The position numbers were made by a program, and so were the translations under genes. From DATAQC01 sp046263055 (lineage in GTDB: Bacteria > Actinomycetota > Acidimicrobiia > Acidimicrobiales > AC-14): a DNA stretch of 7,503 bases. The stretch spans positions 1-7,503 of the forward strand of contig JBHELO010000095.1 of the NCBI GenBank assembly GCA_046263055.1, given 5' to 3'. Shown here piece by piece: positions 1 to 5,593 of this stretch (the stretch's first letter is position 1; every line of letters starts with the position of its first letter). The notes below the pieces were generated by a model. The model was not told the DNA's origin. It was given only the letters and a program-made list of their open reading frames with translations, and searched no databases.

Positions 1-1007
1 AGGCGGTAGCCGGCCTCGCCGGCGGCCAGGTGCAGCAGGTAGGTCGTGGCCGCCAGGATCTCGGTGGGCGACAGGACGCCCTGCCCGGGGGCGGGGCGCT
101 CCAGGTCGACGTCGAACAGGCCGGCGATCTTCTCGATCTCGGGGCCGAGCTTGCGGTCCAGCTTGTAGCGGCCGACCCGGGTGAGGTCGTAGCGCTTGGG
201 GTTGAAGAAGGCGTTCTCGAAGTAGGCCCGGGCCGCCTCCACCTGGGGCGGCTCGCCGGGGCGGGCCCGCTTGTAGATCTCGACGAGGGACTCGTCACGG
301 GTGGGGGCGAGCTCGCGCTCCTTCTCCCACTGGCCCTCGAGGAAGTCGAAGTGGCGCACGAAGCGGTCGAGGAAGCCGGGGGCCAGCTCCTCGTCGTAGC
401 CGAGGGCCCGCAGCAGGATGAACAGGCTCAGGCGGCGCTTGCGGGCCACCCGGGTGCCGGCGGTGACGTCCTTGCCCGGCTTCTGCTCGATGTCGAACTC
501 GATCCACTCCCCCCGGTAGGGGTGGATGGTGCCGGTGGCGATGGTCTTGGCGTCCCGGCCGGGCTGGAAGATGACGCCCGGGGAGCGGACGAGCTGGGAG
601 ACCACCACCCGCTCGGTGCCGTTGATGATGAAGGTGCCCTTGTCGGTCATCATCGGGAAGTCCCCCATGAAGACCGTCTGCTCCTTGATCTCGCCGGTGG
701 TGGCGTTCATGAAGCGGGCTCGCACGAAGATCGGTGCGGAGTAGGTCATGTCCTTCTCCCGGCACTCGTCCACCGAGAACTTGGGCGGCGGGCGCAGGTC
801 GGGATCGGACGCGTCGAACTCCAGCTCCAGGCGGAGCTGGCCGGTGAAGTCCTCGATGGGGCTGATGTCGCGGAAGGTCTCGGCCAGGCCTGAGTCGAGG
901 AACCACCGGAACGAGTCGCGCTGGACGGCGATCAGGTCGGGGAGGGACAGGACCTCACCGAGGCTGGAGAAGGAGAAGCGTTCCCGGGTCACGGGACGAG
1001 AGGGCAC
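1..1007 (-). CDS. rpoB: RNA polymerase beta subunit, N-terminal 335 residues (runs off left edge)
   Basis: This is the beta subunit of DNA-dependent RNA polymerase, which forms half of the catalytic cleft. The visible part covers the N-terminal protrusion and most of the lobe. Landmarks are DLIAVQRDSFRWFL (residues 24-37), the highly conserved block GDFPMMTDKGTFIING (115-130) and TERVVVSQLVRSPGV (131-145), and IHPYRGEWIEFDIE about 25 residues later. The start is GTG at 1007, followed by CCC TCT CGT, with the ribosome binding site AAGGGAG (1014-1020) six bases upstream; another GTG five codons in has no such site. The reading frame is open to position 1. Actinobacterial RpoB is usually near 1150 residues, so roughly 30% is present. 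The rifampicin pocket core lies outside the window. It follows rplL after 278 nt and has its own promoters there. Identification is certain; only the exact start is inferred. Confidence 0.97.
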   Translation of the reverse strand, partial: MPSRPVTRERFSFSSLGEVLSLPDLIAVQRDSFRWFLDSGLAETFRDISPIEDFTGQLRLELEFDASDPDLRPPPKFSVDECREKDMTYSAPIFVRARFMNATTGEIKEQTVFMGDFPMMTDKGTFIINGTERVVVSQLVRSPGVIFQPGRDAKTIATGTIHPYRGEWIEFDIEQKPGKDVTAGTRVARKRRLSLFILLRALGYDEELAPGFLDRFVRHFDFLEGQWEKERELAPTRDESLVEIYKRARPGEPPQVEAARAYFENAFFNPKRYDLTRVGRYKLDRKLGPEIEKIAGLFDVDLERPAPGQGVLSPTEILAATTYLLHLAAGEAGYR

Positions 1008-1124
1008 GAGCGACTCCCTTACAGGAACAGAGATGCGGCCGGAGGCGGTGCGAGAGAGGCCGGGGCGCGCGTCACCGATCGGAAGTGCTCGGGGAGCGAG
1101 ACGCGGGCGGGCACGGCAAAAAGA

Positions 1125-1153
1125 ATTGTACCCAGGCCGGCGCGCATCGGCAA
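1125..1153 (-). promoter_or_regulatory. Proximal rpoB promoter (P2)
   Basis: On the minus strand TTGCCG (1148-1153) and TACAAT (1125-1130) are separated by exactly 17 bases, close to the housekeeping sigma consensus. The -10 hexamer matches TATAAT at five of six positions. Transcription should begin near 1118, giving an rpoB leader of about 110 nt. The sequence right after the -10 is a T-rich stretch, unusual in this GC-rich window. Prediction is from motif and spacing only. Confidence 0.65.
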
Positions 1154-1175
1154 GGCCGGAGGCGTGCCCGTGTGG

Positions 1176-1204
1176 AGGCTAAGCCAAGCGTGCGTTTCGG
1201 TCAA
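1176..1204 (-). promoter_or_regulatory. Distal rpoB promoter (P1)
   Basis: On the minus strand TTGACC (1199-1204) and TAGCCT (1176-1181) are separated by 17 bases. The -35 matches TTGACA at five of six positions and the -10 fits the actinobacterial TANNNT pattern. The predicted start is near 1169, so P1 and P2 are tandem and about 50 bp apart. Separate promoters ahead of rpoB are known in some actinobacteria, which fits. Confidence 0.65.
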
Positions 1205-1238
1205 GAGTCTGGCGGGTTCCCGACCGACAAACTCCCAT

Positions 1239-1280
1239 CCCTCCCGGCGGCGGGGCCGGCCCGGCGGCGCCGGGGGAGGG
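1239..1280 (-). terminator. GC-rich hairpin after rplL, possible attenuator
   Basis: Just past the rplL stop codon the arms 1239-1249 and 1268-1280 can pair into an 11-bp GC stem with a two-base bulge, around a GC-rich loop. Only a weak T stretch (TTTG) follows on the minus strand, so complete Rho-independent termination is doubtful. A partial terminator or an mRNA processing site between rplL and rpoB is known in E. coli; a similar role here is inference. Confidence 0.4.
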
Positions 1281-1285
1281 CGGGA

Positions 1286-1672
1286 CTACTTGACTTCGAC
1301 GGTGGCGCCGGCGGCCTCCAGCTGGGCCTTGGCCTTCTCGGCGTCTTCCTTGCCGGCCTTCTCCAGGACGGGCTTGGGGGCGCCGTCCACCAGGTCCTTG
1401 GCCTCCTTCAGGCCCAGGTTGGTGAGCGAGCGCACCTCCTTGATGACCTGGATCTTCTTGTCGCCGACCTCCTTGAGGATGACGTCGAACTCGTCCTGCT
1501 CCTCCTCGACGGGTGCCGCCTCGGCCCCTCCGCCTCCGGCGGCGGGGGCAGCCGCGGCGACGGGGGCGGCGGCGGTGACGCCGAACTTGTCCTCGAACTC
1601 CTTCAGCAGCTCACTCAGCTCCAGGACGGTCATGGTGGCGATGCTGTCGAGGATCTCTTCCTTGGTGGCCAT
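1286..1672 (-). CDS. rplL: 50S ribosomal protein L7/L12
   Basis: L7/L12 is the mobile stalk protein that recruits and stimulates the translational GTPases; dimers attach to L10. The product has 128 residues, the usual length. Residues 1-33 are the dimerisation domain (EILDSIATMTVLELSELLKE). Residues 34-57 form the flexible Ala/Gly/Pro hinge. Residues 58-128 form the globular factor-binding domain, with the characteristic KIQVIKEVRSLTNLGLKEAK (73-92) and a VEVK ending. The ATG at 1672 is preceded by AAAGGAG four bases away. The frame is open upstream to 1759, but that part is the unconserved, hairpin-rich rplJ-rplL spacer and is not counted. The gene ends with TAG. It is co-directional with rplJ, 123 nt away, and rpoB follows. 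Confidence 0.98.
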   Translation of the reverse strand: MATKEEILDSIATMTVLELSELLKEFEDKFGVTAAAPVAAAAPAAGGGGAEAAPVEEEQDEFDVILKEVGDKKIQVIKEVRSLTNLGLKEAKDLVDGAPKPVLEKAGKEDAEKAKAQLEAAGATVEVK

Positions 1673-1690
1673 CTGTCTCCTTTCGCCCTG

Positions 1691-1705
1691 GCAACCCGAG
1701 GTTGC
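1691..1705 (-). promoter_or_regulatory. Small hairpin just upstream of rplL ribosome binding site
   Basis: GCAACC (1691-1696) and GGTTGC (1700-1705) form a perfect 6-bp stem with a three-base loop. It ends about ten bases before the rplL Shine-Dalgarno sequence. It may protect an mRNA end or tune rplL translation; no direct evidence for function. Confidence 0.35.
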
Positions 1706-1726
1706 TCGGCGAGTTGTTCGTCCTGC

Positions 1727-1751
1727 GGCCGACCGGCGGTGCCGGTCGGCC
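1727..1751 (-). promoter_or_regulatory. Strong 11-bp hairpin in rplJ-rplL spacer
   Basis: GGCCGACCGGC (1727-1737) and GCCGGTCGGCC (1741-1751) are perfect inverted copies around a three-base loop. A third, weaker inverted repeat lies at 1773-1785 (CGGCC/GGCCG), close to the rplJ stop. No T tract follows, so a classical terminator is unlikely. L7/L12 is needed in several copies per L10, so a structure that separates or stabilises the rplL message here is plausible, but this is inference. Confidence 0.45.
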
Positions 1752-1795
1752 TCCGGCATTGCTATCGAACGTCGGCCTGCGGCCGGCGACTGACC

Positions 1796-2560
1796 TCAGC
1801 CTTCCGTCGGTGCCTCCTCCGTCGGTGCCTGATCCGTCGGTGCCTGATCGGTCGGTGCGCCGGCGGATGCCGGGGACGCGACCTCGGCGGCGGGGGCCTC
1901 CCCGGCCGGCGCTTCGGCGGGCGGGGCCTCGGCGGCGGGGGCCTCCCCGGCCGGCGCTTCGGCGGGCGGGGCCTCGGCGGCGGGGGCCTCCCCGGCCGGC
2001 GCTTCGGCGGGCGGGGCCTCGGCGGGCGGGTTGGCGCCGCCCTTGTCCACGAGGGCGGCCAGGCCGTAGGCGAAGTTGCGGGGGATGGCGGCGAGGAGAC
2101 CGGCCAGTTGGCGGAGGGGGGCGGCGAGGGCGCCGGCCAGTTGGGCCAGGACCACCTCGCGGGGGGCGACGTCGGCCAGAGCGGCGGCGTCGGCGGCCGA
2201 CAGCACTCGGCGGCCCAGCACCCCGCCCTTGACCACCAGGTTGGGGGCGCCCCGGGCGAACTCCCGCAGGGCCTTGGCCACCAACACCGCGTCGCCGTCC
2301 ACGAAGGTCACGGCTGTGGGGCCGGTGAGCAGGTCGTCCAGGCCGTCCAGGTCCAAGTCGGCCACGGCCAGGCGCACCAGGGTGTTCTTGTAGATCTTGT
2401 ATTCGCCGCCCGCGGCCCGCACCGACTGGCGAAGGCGGGCCAACTCGTCCACCTTCAGGCCGCGGTACTCGCTGAGCAGAGTGGCGCTGGCCGACGACAG
2501 GCGGCCGCGCACCTCGTCGACGACGGCGACCTTCTCCGGTCGCGGGTTCTCGATGACCAT
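1796..2560 (-). CDS. rplJ: 50S ribosomal protein L10 with long repetitive Ala-Pro-Glu tail
   Basis: L10 anchors the L7/L12 dimers to the ribosomal stalk base and usually represses its own operon by binding the leader RNA. The product has 254 residues, against roughly 165-180 for typical L10. Residues 8-110 are the rRNA-binding domain (EKVAVVDEVRGRL, EYRGLKVDELARLRQSVRAA, YKIYKNTLVRLA). Residues 133-173 are the C-terminal helices that bind L7/L12 (QLAGLLAAIPRNFAYGLAAL at 151-170). From about 175 the protein becomes a low-complexity tail of pentapeptides of the type A-P-x-x-E, then four A-P-T-x-x units, ending in PTEG. Part of this tail is three perfect 45-bp DNA repeats. The start is ATG at 2560 with GGGGAGG about ten bases upstream. 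The stop is TGA at 1798-1796. The body is certain; the role of the tail is unknown. Confidence 0.97.
   Translation of the reverse strand: MVIENPRPEKVAVVDEVRGRLSSASATLLSEYRGLKVDELARLRQSVRAAGGEYKIYKNTLVRLAVADLDLDGLDDLLTGPTAVTFVDGDAVLVAKALREFARGAPNLVVKGGVLGRRVLSAADAAALADVAPREVVLAQLAGALAAPLRQLAGLLAAIPRNFAYGLAALVDKGGANPPAEAPPAEAPAGEAPAAEAPPAEAPAGEAPAAEAPPAEAPAGEAPAAEVASPASAGAPTDQAPTDQAPTEEAPTEG
1805..1849 (-). repeat. 15-bp tandem repeat at the 3' end of rplJ
   Basis: Units at 1805-1819, 1820-1834 and 1835-1849 share the start CGTCGGTGCC; the last two are identical (CGTCGGTGCCTGATC). A degenerate fourth copy begins at 1850. On the coding strand they give APTEE, APTDQ and APTDQ, so the repeat keeps the reading frame and the five-residue rhythm of the L10 tail. 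Confidence 0.85.
1883..2017 (-). repeat. Three perfect 45-bp tandem repeats within rplJ
   Basis: The units 1883-1927, 1928-1972 and 1973-2017 are identical at every base, and the first eight bases of a fourth copy follow. Each unit encodes 15 residues, that is three pentapeptides (APAAE, APAGE and APPAE types). Identity at synonymous positions points to recent expansion by slippage or recombination, and the copy number may vary between strains. An assembly collapse or expansion here is also possible. Confidence 0.95.
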
Positions 2561-2753
2561 TGGGGGCCGACCTCCCCGCCCGGGCGATCGGCACGACAGG
2601 CGAGGGCACGTCCCCGGAAGCCGGGAAGCTGCTCACGCCTGGTTGGGTGGACCCGACGGGTCCTTACGCGCCTGCGCGCACCGAACGTCTGTGGCGTCTG
2701 GTGGGGTGTGGAGCCGTCATCGTACTACGGGCAGGCGGACACCCCGGCGGGGC
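2561..2753 (-). promoter_or_regulatory. Candidate L10 leader (autoregulatory mRNA leader of rplJ-rplL)
   Basis: The 193-nt gap between rplA and rplJ holds no gene but several inverted repeats. These are a perfect 6-bp stem GGACCC/GGGTCC (2649-2663), a small CGCG stem (2667-2678), a 5-bp stem CCCGG/CCGGG (2613-2625), and an outer AGGCG/CGCCT pair (2598-2602 with 2636-2640) that would close around the last one. In many bacteria L10 with L7/L12 binds such a leader to repress the operon. A possible -10, TACGAT, lies at 2719-2724 on the minus strand, but there is no good -35. Assignment rests on position and potential folding, not on a recognised consensus. Confidence 0.5.
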
Positions 2754-3473
2754 TCAGGACGCCTCGGCCAGCTCGTCGTCGACCGCCTTGACCCGGTTGG
2801 GGTCCACCCGCACGCCGGGGCCCATGGTGGAGGAGAGGGTGACGCCCTGGACGTAGCGGCCCTTGGCCGCCGCCGGCTTGGCCCGCTGCAGCTCCTCGAG
2901 GACGGCCCGGAAGTTCTCCAACAGCTCCCGCCGGCCGAAGCTGACCTTGCCGACCGGGACGTGGATGTTGCCGTAGCGATCGGTGCGGTACTCCACCCGC
3001 CCCCCCTTGAACTCCCGCACGGCCCGGCCCACCTCGTCGGTCACGGTGCCCGTCTTGGGGTTGGGCATGAGGCCGCGGGGACCGAGCACCCGACCCAGCT
3101 TTCCCACCTGAGCCCGCATGAGCTCGGGCGTGGCGATGGCCACGTCGAAGTCGAGGAAACCCTTCTGGACCCGCTCGGCCAGGTCGTCGGCACCGACCAC
3201 GTCGGCCCCCGCCTCCCGGGCCTCGGCCGCCCCCTCCCCGGAGGCGAACACCGCCACCCGCACCGCCTTGCCGGTGCCGGCGGGCAGGGCCACCGTCCCC
3301 CGCACGATCTGGTCGGCCTTGCGGGGGTCGACCCCCAGGCGCACGGCCAGCTCGACGGTCTCGTCGAAGCGGGCCGAGGCCAGGCTCTTGACCAGGTCCA
3401 CCGCCTCCCCGGGGCTGTGGAGCTGGGTGCGGTCGAAGCGGCGGACGGCGTCGGCGTACTTCTTGCTGGTCAC
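2754..3473 (-). CDS. rplA: 50S ribosomal protein L1
   Basis: L1 binds 23S rRNA at the mobile L1 stalk, takes part in release of deacylated tRNA, and in many bacteria represses the L11 operon. The product has 239 residues, normal for the family. It begins with TSKKYADAVRRFDRTQLHSP, carries the family signature GLMPNPKTGTVTDEVG in its middle, and ends with GVTLSSTMGPGVRVDPNRVK and a short tail. The start is GTG at 3473, 35 nt after the rplK stop, with AGGGA eight bases upstream; it matches where L1 proteins normally begin. The frame happens to stay open far upstream through rplK and nusG, which is a GC-content artefact and not an extension. It ends with TGA and is followed by the L10 leader region. 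Confidence 0.98.
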   Translation of the reverse strand: MTSKKYADAVRRFDRTQLHSPGEAVDLVKSLASARFDETVELAVRLGVDPRKADQIVRGTVALPAGTGKAVRVAVFASGEGAAEAREAGADVVGADDLAERVQKGFLDFDVAIATPELMRAQVGKLGRVLGPRGLMPNPKTGTVTDEVGRAVREFKGGRVEYRTDRYGNIHVPVGKVSFGRRELLENFRAVLEELQRAKPAAAKGRYVQGVTLSSTMGPGVRVDPNRVKAVDDELAEAS

Positions 3474-3508
3474 GGGTGGCTTCCCTGTGGCTCGAGGGGG
3501 CGGAACCC

Positions 3509-3934
3509 CTAGCGGACGGTGATCCCCATGGAGCGGGCGGTGCCCGCCACCTGGCGCCGGGCGGCCTCGAGGTCGTTGGCGTTGAGGTCGGGCATCTTGG
3601 TGGTGGCGATCTCGGTGAGCTGGGCGTCGGTGATGGTTCCCGCCCCCTCCCGGCCGGGCGTGGTGGAGCCTTTGTCGATGCCGGCGGCGGCCCGGATGAG
3701 CACCGGCGTGGGCGGCGTCTTGGTGATGAAGGTGAACGACCGGTCCTCGAAGACGGTGATCTCGGCCGGCACGATCGTGCCCCGGGACCCCTCGGTGGCG
3801 GCGTTGTACTGGCGGCAGAACTCCATGATGTTCACGCCGTGGGGCCCGAGGGCCGTGCCCACGGGAGGCGCGGGCGTGGCCGCCCCCGCCGGGATCTGGA
3901 TGCGCACCACTGCGGCGACGCGTCTCTTCGCCAT
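3509..3934 (-). CDS. rplK: 50S ribosomal protein L11
   Basis: L11 binds the GTPase-associated region of 23S rRNA at the base of the stalk and is the site of thiostrepton action and of RelA-linked stringent signalling. The product has 141 residues, full length. The N-terminal domain (1-70) contains the linker-proximal motif PAPPVGTALGPHGVNIMEFC with the prolines of the thiostrepton-binding helix. The C-terminal rRNA-binding domain contains TKTPPTPVLIRAAAGIDKGS and TKMPDLNANDLEAA, and the protein ends in GTARSMGITVR. The start is ATG at 3934 with AGGAGAGG upstream. It lies 27 nt after nusG; the 12-bp palindrome GGCGCCGGCGCC spans 3951-3962 in that gap. The gene ends with TAG and rplA follows at 35 nt, consistent with one operon. 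Confidence 0.98.
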   Translation of the reverse strand: MAKRRVAAVVRIQIPAGAATPAPPVGTALGPHGVNIMEFCRQYNAATEGSRGTIVPAEITVFEDRSFTFITKTPPTPVLIRAAAGIDKGSTTPGREGAGTITDAQLTEIATTKMPDLNANDLEAARRQVAGTARSMGITVR

Positions 3935-3961
3935 CTCTGTCCTCTCCTGTGGCGCCGGCGC

Positions 3962-4708
3962 CTACAGCTTGGCGACCTGGCTGAACTCCAGCTCGACGGG
4001 CGTCTCCCGTCCGAAGATGTTGACGAGCACCTTGACCTTCAGGTGGTCCTCGTTGATGTCGGCGATGGTGCCGGTGAAGTCGGCGAAGGGGCCTTCCCGC
4101 ACCCGCACGCTCTCCCCCACCTCGAACATGGGGCGGTGGGGCCGCGTCTTCTTGGAGCCGTCGGTGCCCTCGGGCTGCACCTGGAGGATGCTCTCCACCT
4201 CTTTGCGCGAGAGGGGGGTGGGCTTGGCGCCCAGGCCGACGAACCCGGTGACCCCGGGCGTGTTGCGCACCACCCGCCACGAGTCGTCGTCCAGCTCGCA
4301 ACGGACCAGCAGGTACCCGGGGAAGACCTTCTTCTGGACCGTGACCTTCTTGCCGCCCTTGAACTCGATGACGTCCTCCATGGGGATGACGCACTCGAAG
4401 ATGCGGTCCTCCATGTTCATGGAGGCGATGCGGCTCTCCAGGTTGGACTTCACCTTGTTCTCGTAGCCGGCGTAGGTATGCACGACGTACCACGAGCCGG
4501 GACGGTCGTAGGGGCTCTCGACGACGATCTCGTCGTCCGCCTCCTCTTCATCCGCCTCGCCCTCGGGGCCCAGCTCGCCGGCGGCGGGGGCGGCGGCGGC
4601 CAGCAGCTCCTCCTCGGTGAGCACGACGGGGGTGTCGTCGGTGGGGGGGACGGGCGCCTCGGGCGTGGCGGCCTGGTCGGACGTGAGGCCGTCGCCGAGG
4701 TCGGTCAC
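3962..4708 (-). CDS. nusG: Transcription elongation/termination factor NusG with acidic N-terminal extension
   Basis: NusG binds the RNA polymerase clamp, affects pausing and Rho termination, and links transcription to translation. The product has 248 residues. Residues 1-70 are an acidic, low-complexity extension (EADEEEADDE at 51-60), which actinobacterial NusG proteins commonly have. The NGN domain spans about 72-165 (SWYVVHTYAGYENKVK at 72-87, VFPGYLLVRCELDD at 128-141, NTPGVTGFVG at 149-158). The KOW domain is at about 195-248 (FEVGESVRVREGPFADFTG). The start is GTG at 4708, whose last two bases form part of the secE stop (GTGA overlap). No Shine-Dalgarno sequence is visible ahead of it: the upstream bases are CATCCTCCTGTTCAA. 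Translation therefore probably depends on coupling to secE. The gene stops with TAG at 3964-3962. Confidence 0.97.
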   Translation of the reverse strand: MTDLGDGLTSDQAATPEAPVPPTDDTPVVLTEEELLAAAAPAAGELGPEGEADEEEADDEIVVESPYDRPGSWYVVHTYAGYENKVKSNLESRIASMNMEDRIFECVIPMEDVIEFKGGKKVTVQKKVFPGYLLVRCELDDDSWRVVRNTPGVTGFVGLGAKPTPLSRKEVESILQVQPEGTDGSKKTRPHRPMFEVGESVRVREGPFADFTGTIADINEDHLKVKVLVNIFGRETPVELEFSQVAKL

Positions 4709-5007
4709 TTGAACAGGAGGATGACGAGCTTGCCGAACACGTAGTCGAGCCCGAAGATCAGCCCGGTCAGCAGCAGGAGGGCGACGAAGACCACTACCGA
4801 GTAGTTGATGACCTCGGCCCGGGTCGGCCAGGCGACCTTGCGCAACTCGGCGCGGACCTGGCGAGTGAACTCGACCGCCCCCACCCGCTCCTTGGGCGGG
4901 CGCGACGCGGTGCGGGTCTGGGTGTCGCGCCGGGCGACCGGCGCGCCCTCGGCATCCACCTGGCCCTGGCGCTGCATCATGCGCTTCATCTGTCGGTTGG
5001 CAGCCAT
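4705..5007 (-). CDS. secE: Preprotein translocase subunit SecE
   Basis: SecE clamps the SecY channel of the Sec translocon in the cytoplasmic membrane. The product has 100 residues, of the single-span type usual outside the enterobacteria. Residues 1-45 form a charged cytoplasmic extension. The conserved amphipathic segment is EFTRQVRAELRKVAWPTRAE (46-65), including the hallmark KVAWPTR. One transmembrane helix follows at about 69-92 (VVVFVALLLLTGLIFGLDYV). The start is ATG at 5007, with GAAAGGG eight bases upstream. Upstream ATG or GTG codons in the same frame would place coding sequence inside tRNA-Trp, so they were rejected. The gene lies 51 nt after tRNA-Trp and overlaps nusG by four bases, the classical arrangement. 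Confidence 0.97.
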   Translation of the reverse strand: MAANRQMKRMMQRQGQVDAEGAPVARRDTQTRTASRPPKERVGAVEFTRQVRAELRKVAWPTRAEVINYSVVVFVALLLLTGLIFGLDYVFGKLVILLFK

Positions 5008-5058
5008 CACAGGCACCCTTTCACTGGCACCCCTGTCCAAGGGACCTCTGGAGCGGAG

Positions 5059-5131
5059 CAGGGCAGGAGGGACTCGAACCCCCAACCGCCGGTTTTGGAG
5101 ACCGGTGCTCTACCAGTTGAGCTACTGCCCT
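5059..5131 (-). tRNA. tRNA-Trp (anticodon CCA)
   Basis: A complete 73-nt cloverleaf can be drawn: acceptor AGGGCAG/CTGCCCT, D stem GCTC/GAGC, anticodon stem CCGGT/ACCGG with loop CTCCAAA (anticodon CCA), and T stem GGGGG/CCCTC with loop TTCGAGT. The discriminator base is G, as expected for bacterial tRNA-Trp. The 3' CCA is not encoded. Its place directly ahead of secE is the classical actinobacterial location (trpT). Confidence 0.97.
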
Positions 5132-5136
5132 TGGGG

Positions 5137-5153
5137 GTATCCCGCGAGGATAC
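5137..5153 (-). promoter_or_regulatory. Inverted repeat and possible -10 upstream of tRNA-Trp
   Basis: GTATCC (5137-5142) and GGATAC (5148-5153) form a perfect 6-bp inverted repeat, ending five bases before the tRNA 5' end. The same bases include TATCCT (minus strand, 5147-5152), a fit to the -10 pattern TANNNT, which would start transcription near 5140. The bases at -35 (GGCGGC) do not match consensus. This may be the trpT-secE-nusG promoter, an operator or a processing hairpin. Confidence 0.35.
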
Positions 5154-5191
5154 ACGGGGGCGAGGGCCGGCCGCCCCGGCTTCCCGGGCGC

Positions 5192-5593
5192 TCAGCTGGC
5201 CAGGCGGAGCTTCGAGCGGTGGCGGCGGGTGGCCAGCACGATGGCGCCCGCCGCGCCGGCGGCGGTGGCGGCGGCGATGCCGCCCACGTAGGCGGCCCGC
5301 CGGCCGTTGAGGAGGTGGCGCATGGCCCGGCGCTCCCCGACCGCCTCCAGGTTGGCGAAGATGTCGGTCAGCAGCCCGGGGGCGGGCTCGAGCACCTCGG
5401 TGCGCAGCTGGTGGAGCGCCCGCAGGAGCTTGCGGTACTGGGCCAGCTCGGCCTGGCAGCGCAGACAGGCCTCCACGTGGCGGCGAACGTCGAGGTCGGC
5501 CACCGCCTGGCCGTCGACGATCCCGGGCAGGGCGGACGCCACCGCACCGCAGGTGACCACCGCGTCGGTCTTCTCGGTGTTGTCAGACCGCAT
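5192..5593 (-). CDS. Zinc-binding membrane-anchored anti-sigma factor
   Basis: This 133-residue protein likely holds the neighbouring ECF sigma factor inactive. It has the ZAS signature H39-x3-C43-x2-C46 (HVEACLRCQAEL), with an upstream Cys at 15 that could complete the zinc site, as in the redox sensor RsrA. Residues 47-90 should form the sigma-binding helices. One hydrophobic segment, rich in Ala and Gly, lies at about 101-122 (AAYVGGIAAATAAGAAGAIV). After it only an 11-residue Arg-rich tail remains, so there is no outer sensor domain. The ATG at 5593 lies inside the 3' end of the sigma gene, with an 11-nt overlap, implying coupled translation. The spacing of C15 to H39 is close to but not equal to RsrA. 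Whether it senses redox stress is unknown; it could equally be released by proteolysis. Confidence 0.88.
   Translation of the reverse strand: MRSDNTEKTDAVVTCGAVASALPGIVDGQAVADLDVRRHVEACLRCQAELAQYRKLLRALHQLRTEVLEPAPGLLTDIFANLEAVGERRAMRHLLNGRRAAYVGGIAAATAAGAAGAIVLATRRHRSKLRLAS

Noticed and set aside
295..906. 203-codon minus-strand frame within rpoB
   Set aside because: It is the shifted frame of rpoB. The true frame begins at 1007 and gives a clear RpoB N terminus.
3474..4493. N-terminal extension of rplA through rplK and nusG in the same strand
   Set aside because: The extension is an out-of-frame reading of two certain genes with Arg/His/Gly-rich composition. L1 homology starts exactly at the GTG at 3473.
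2397..4744. Long open frames on the plus strand across the ribosomal protein genes (up to 422 codons)
   Set aside because: They lie antisense to certain genes (rplA, rplK, nusG), have low-complexity Gly/Arg/Leu/His-rich translations and no family features. Such frames are expected in very GC-rich DNA.
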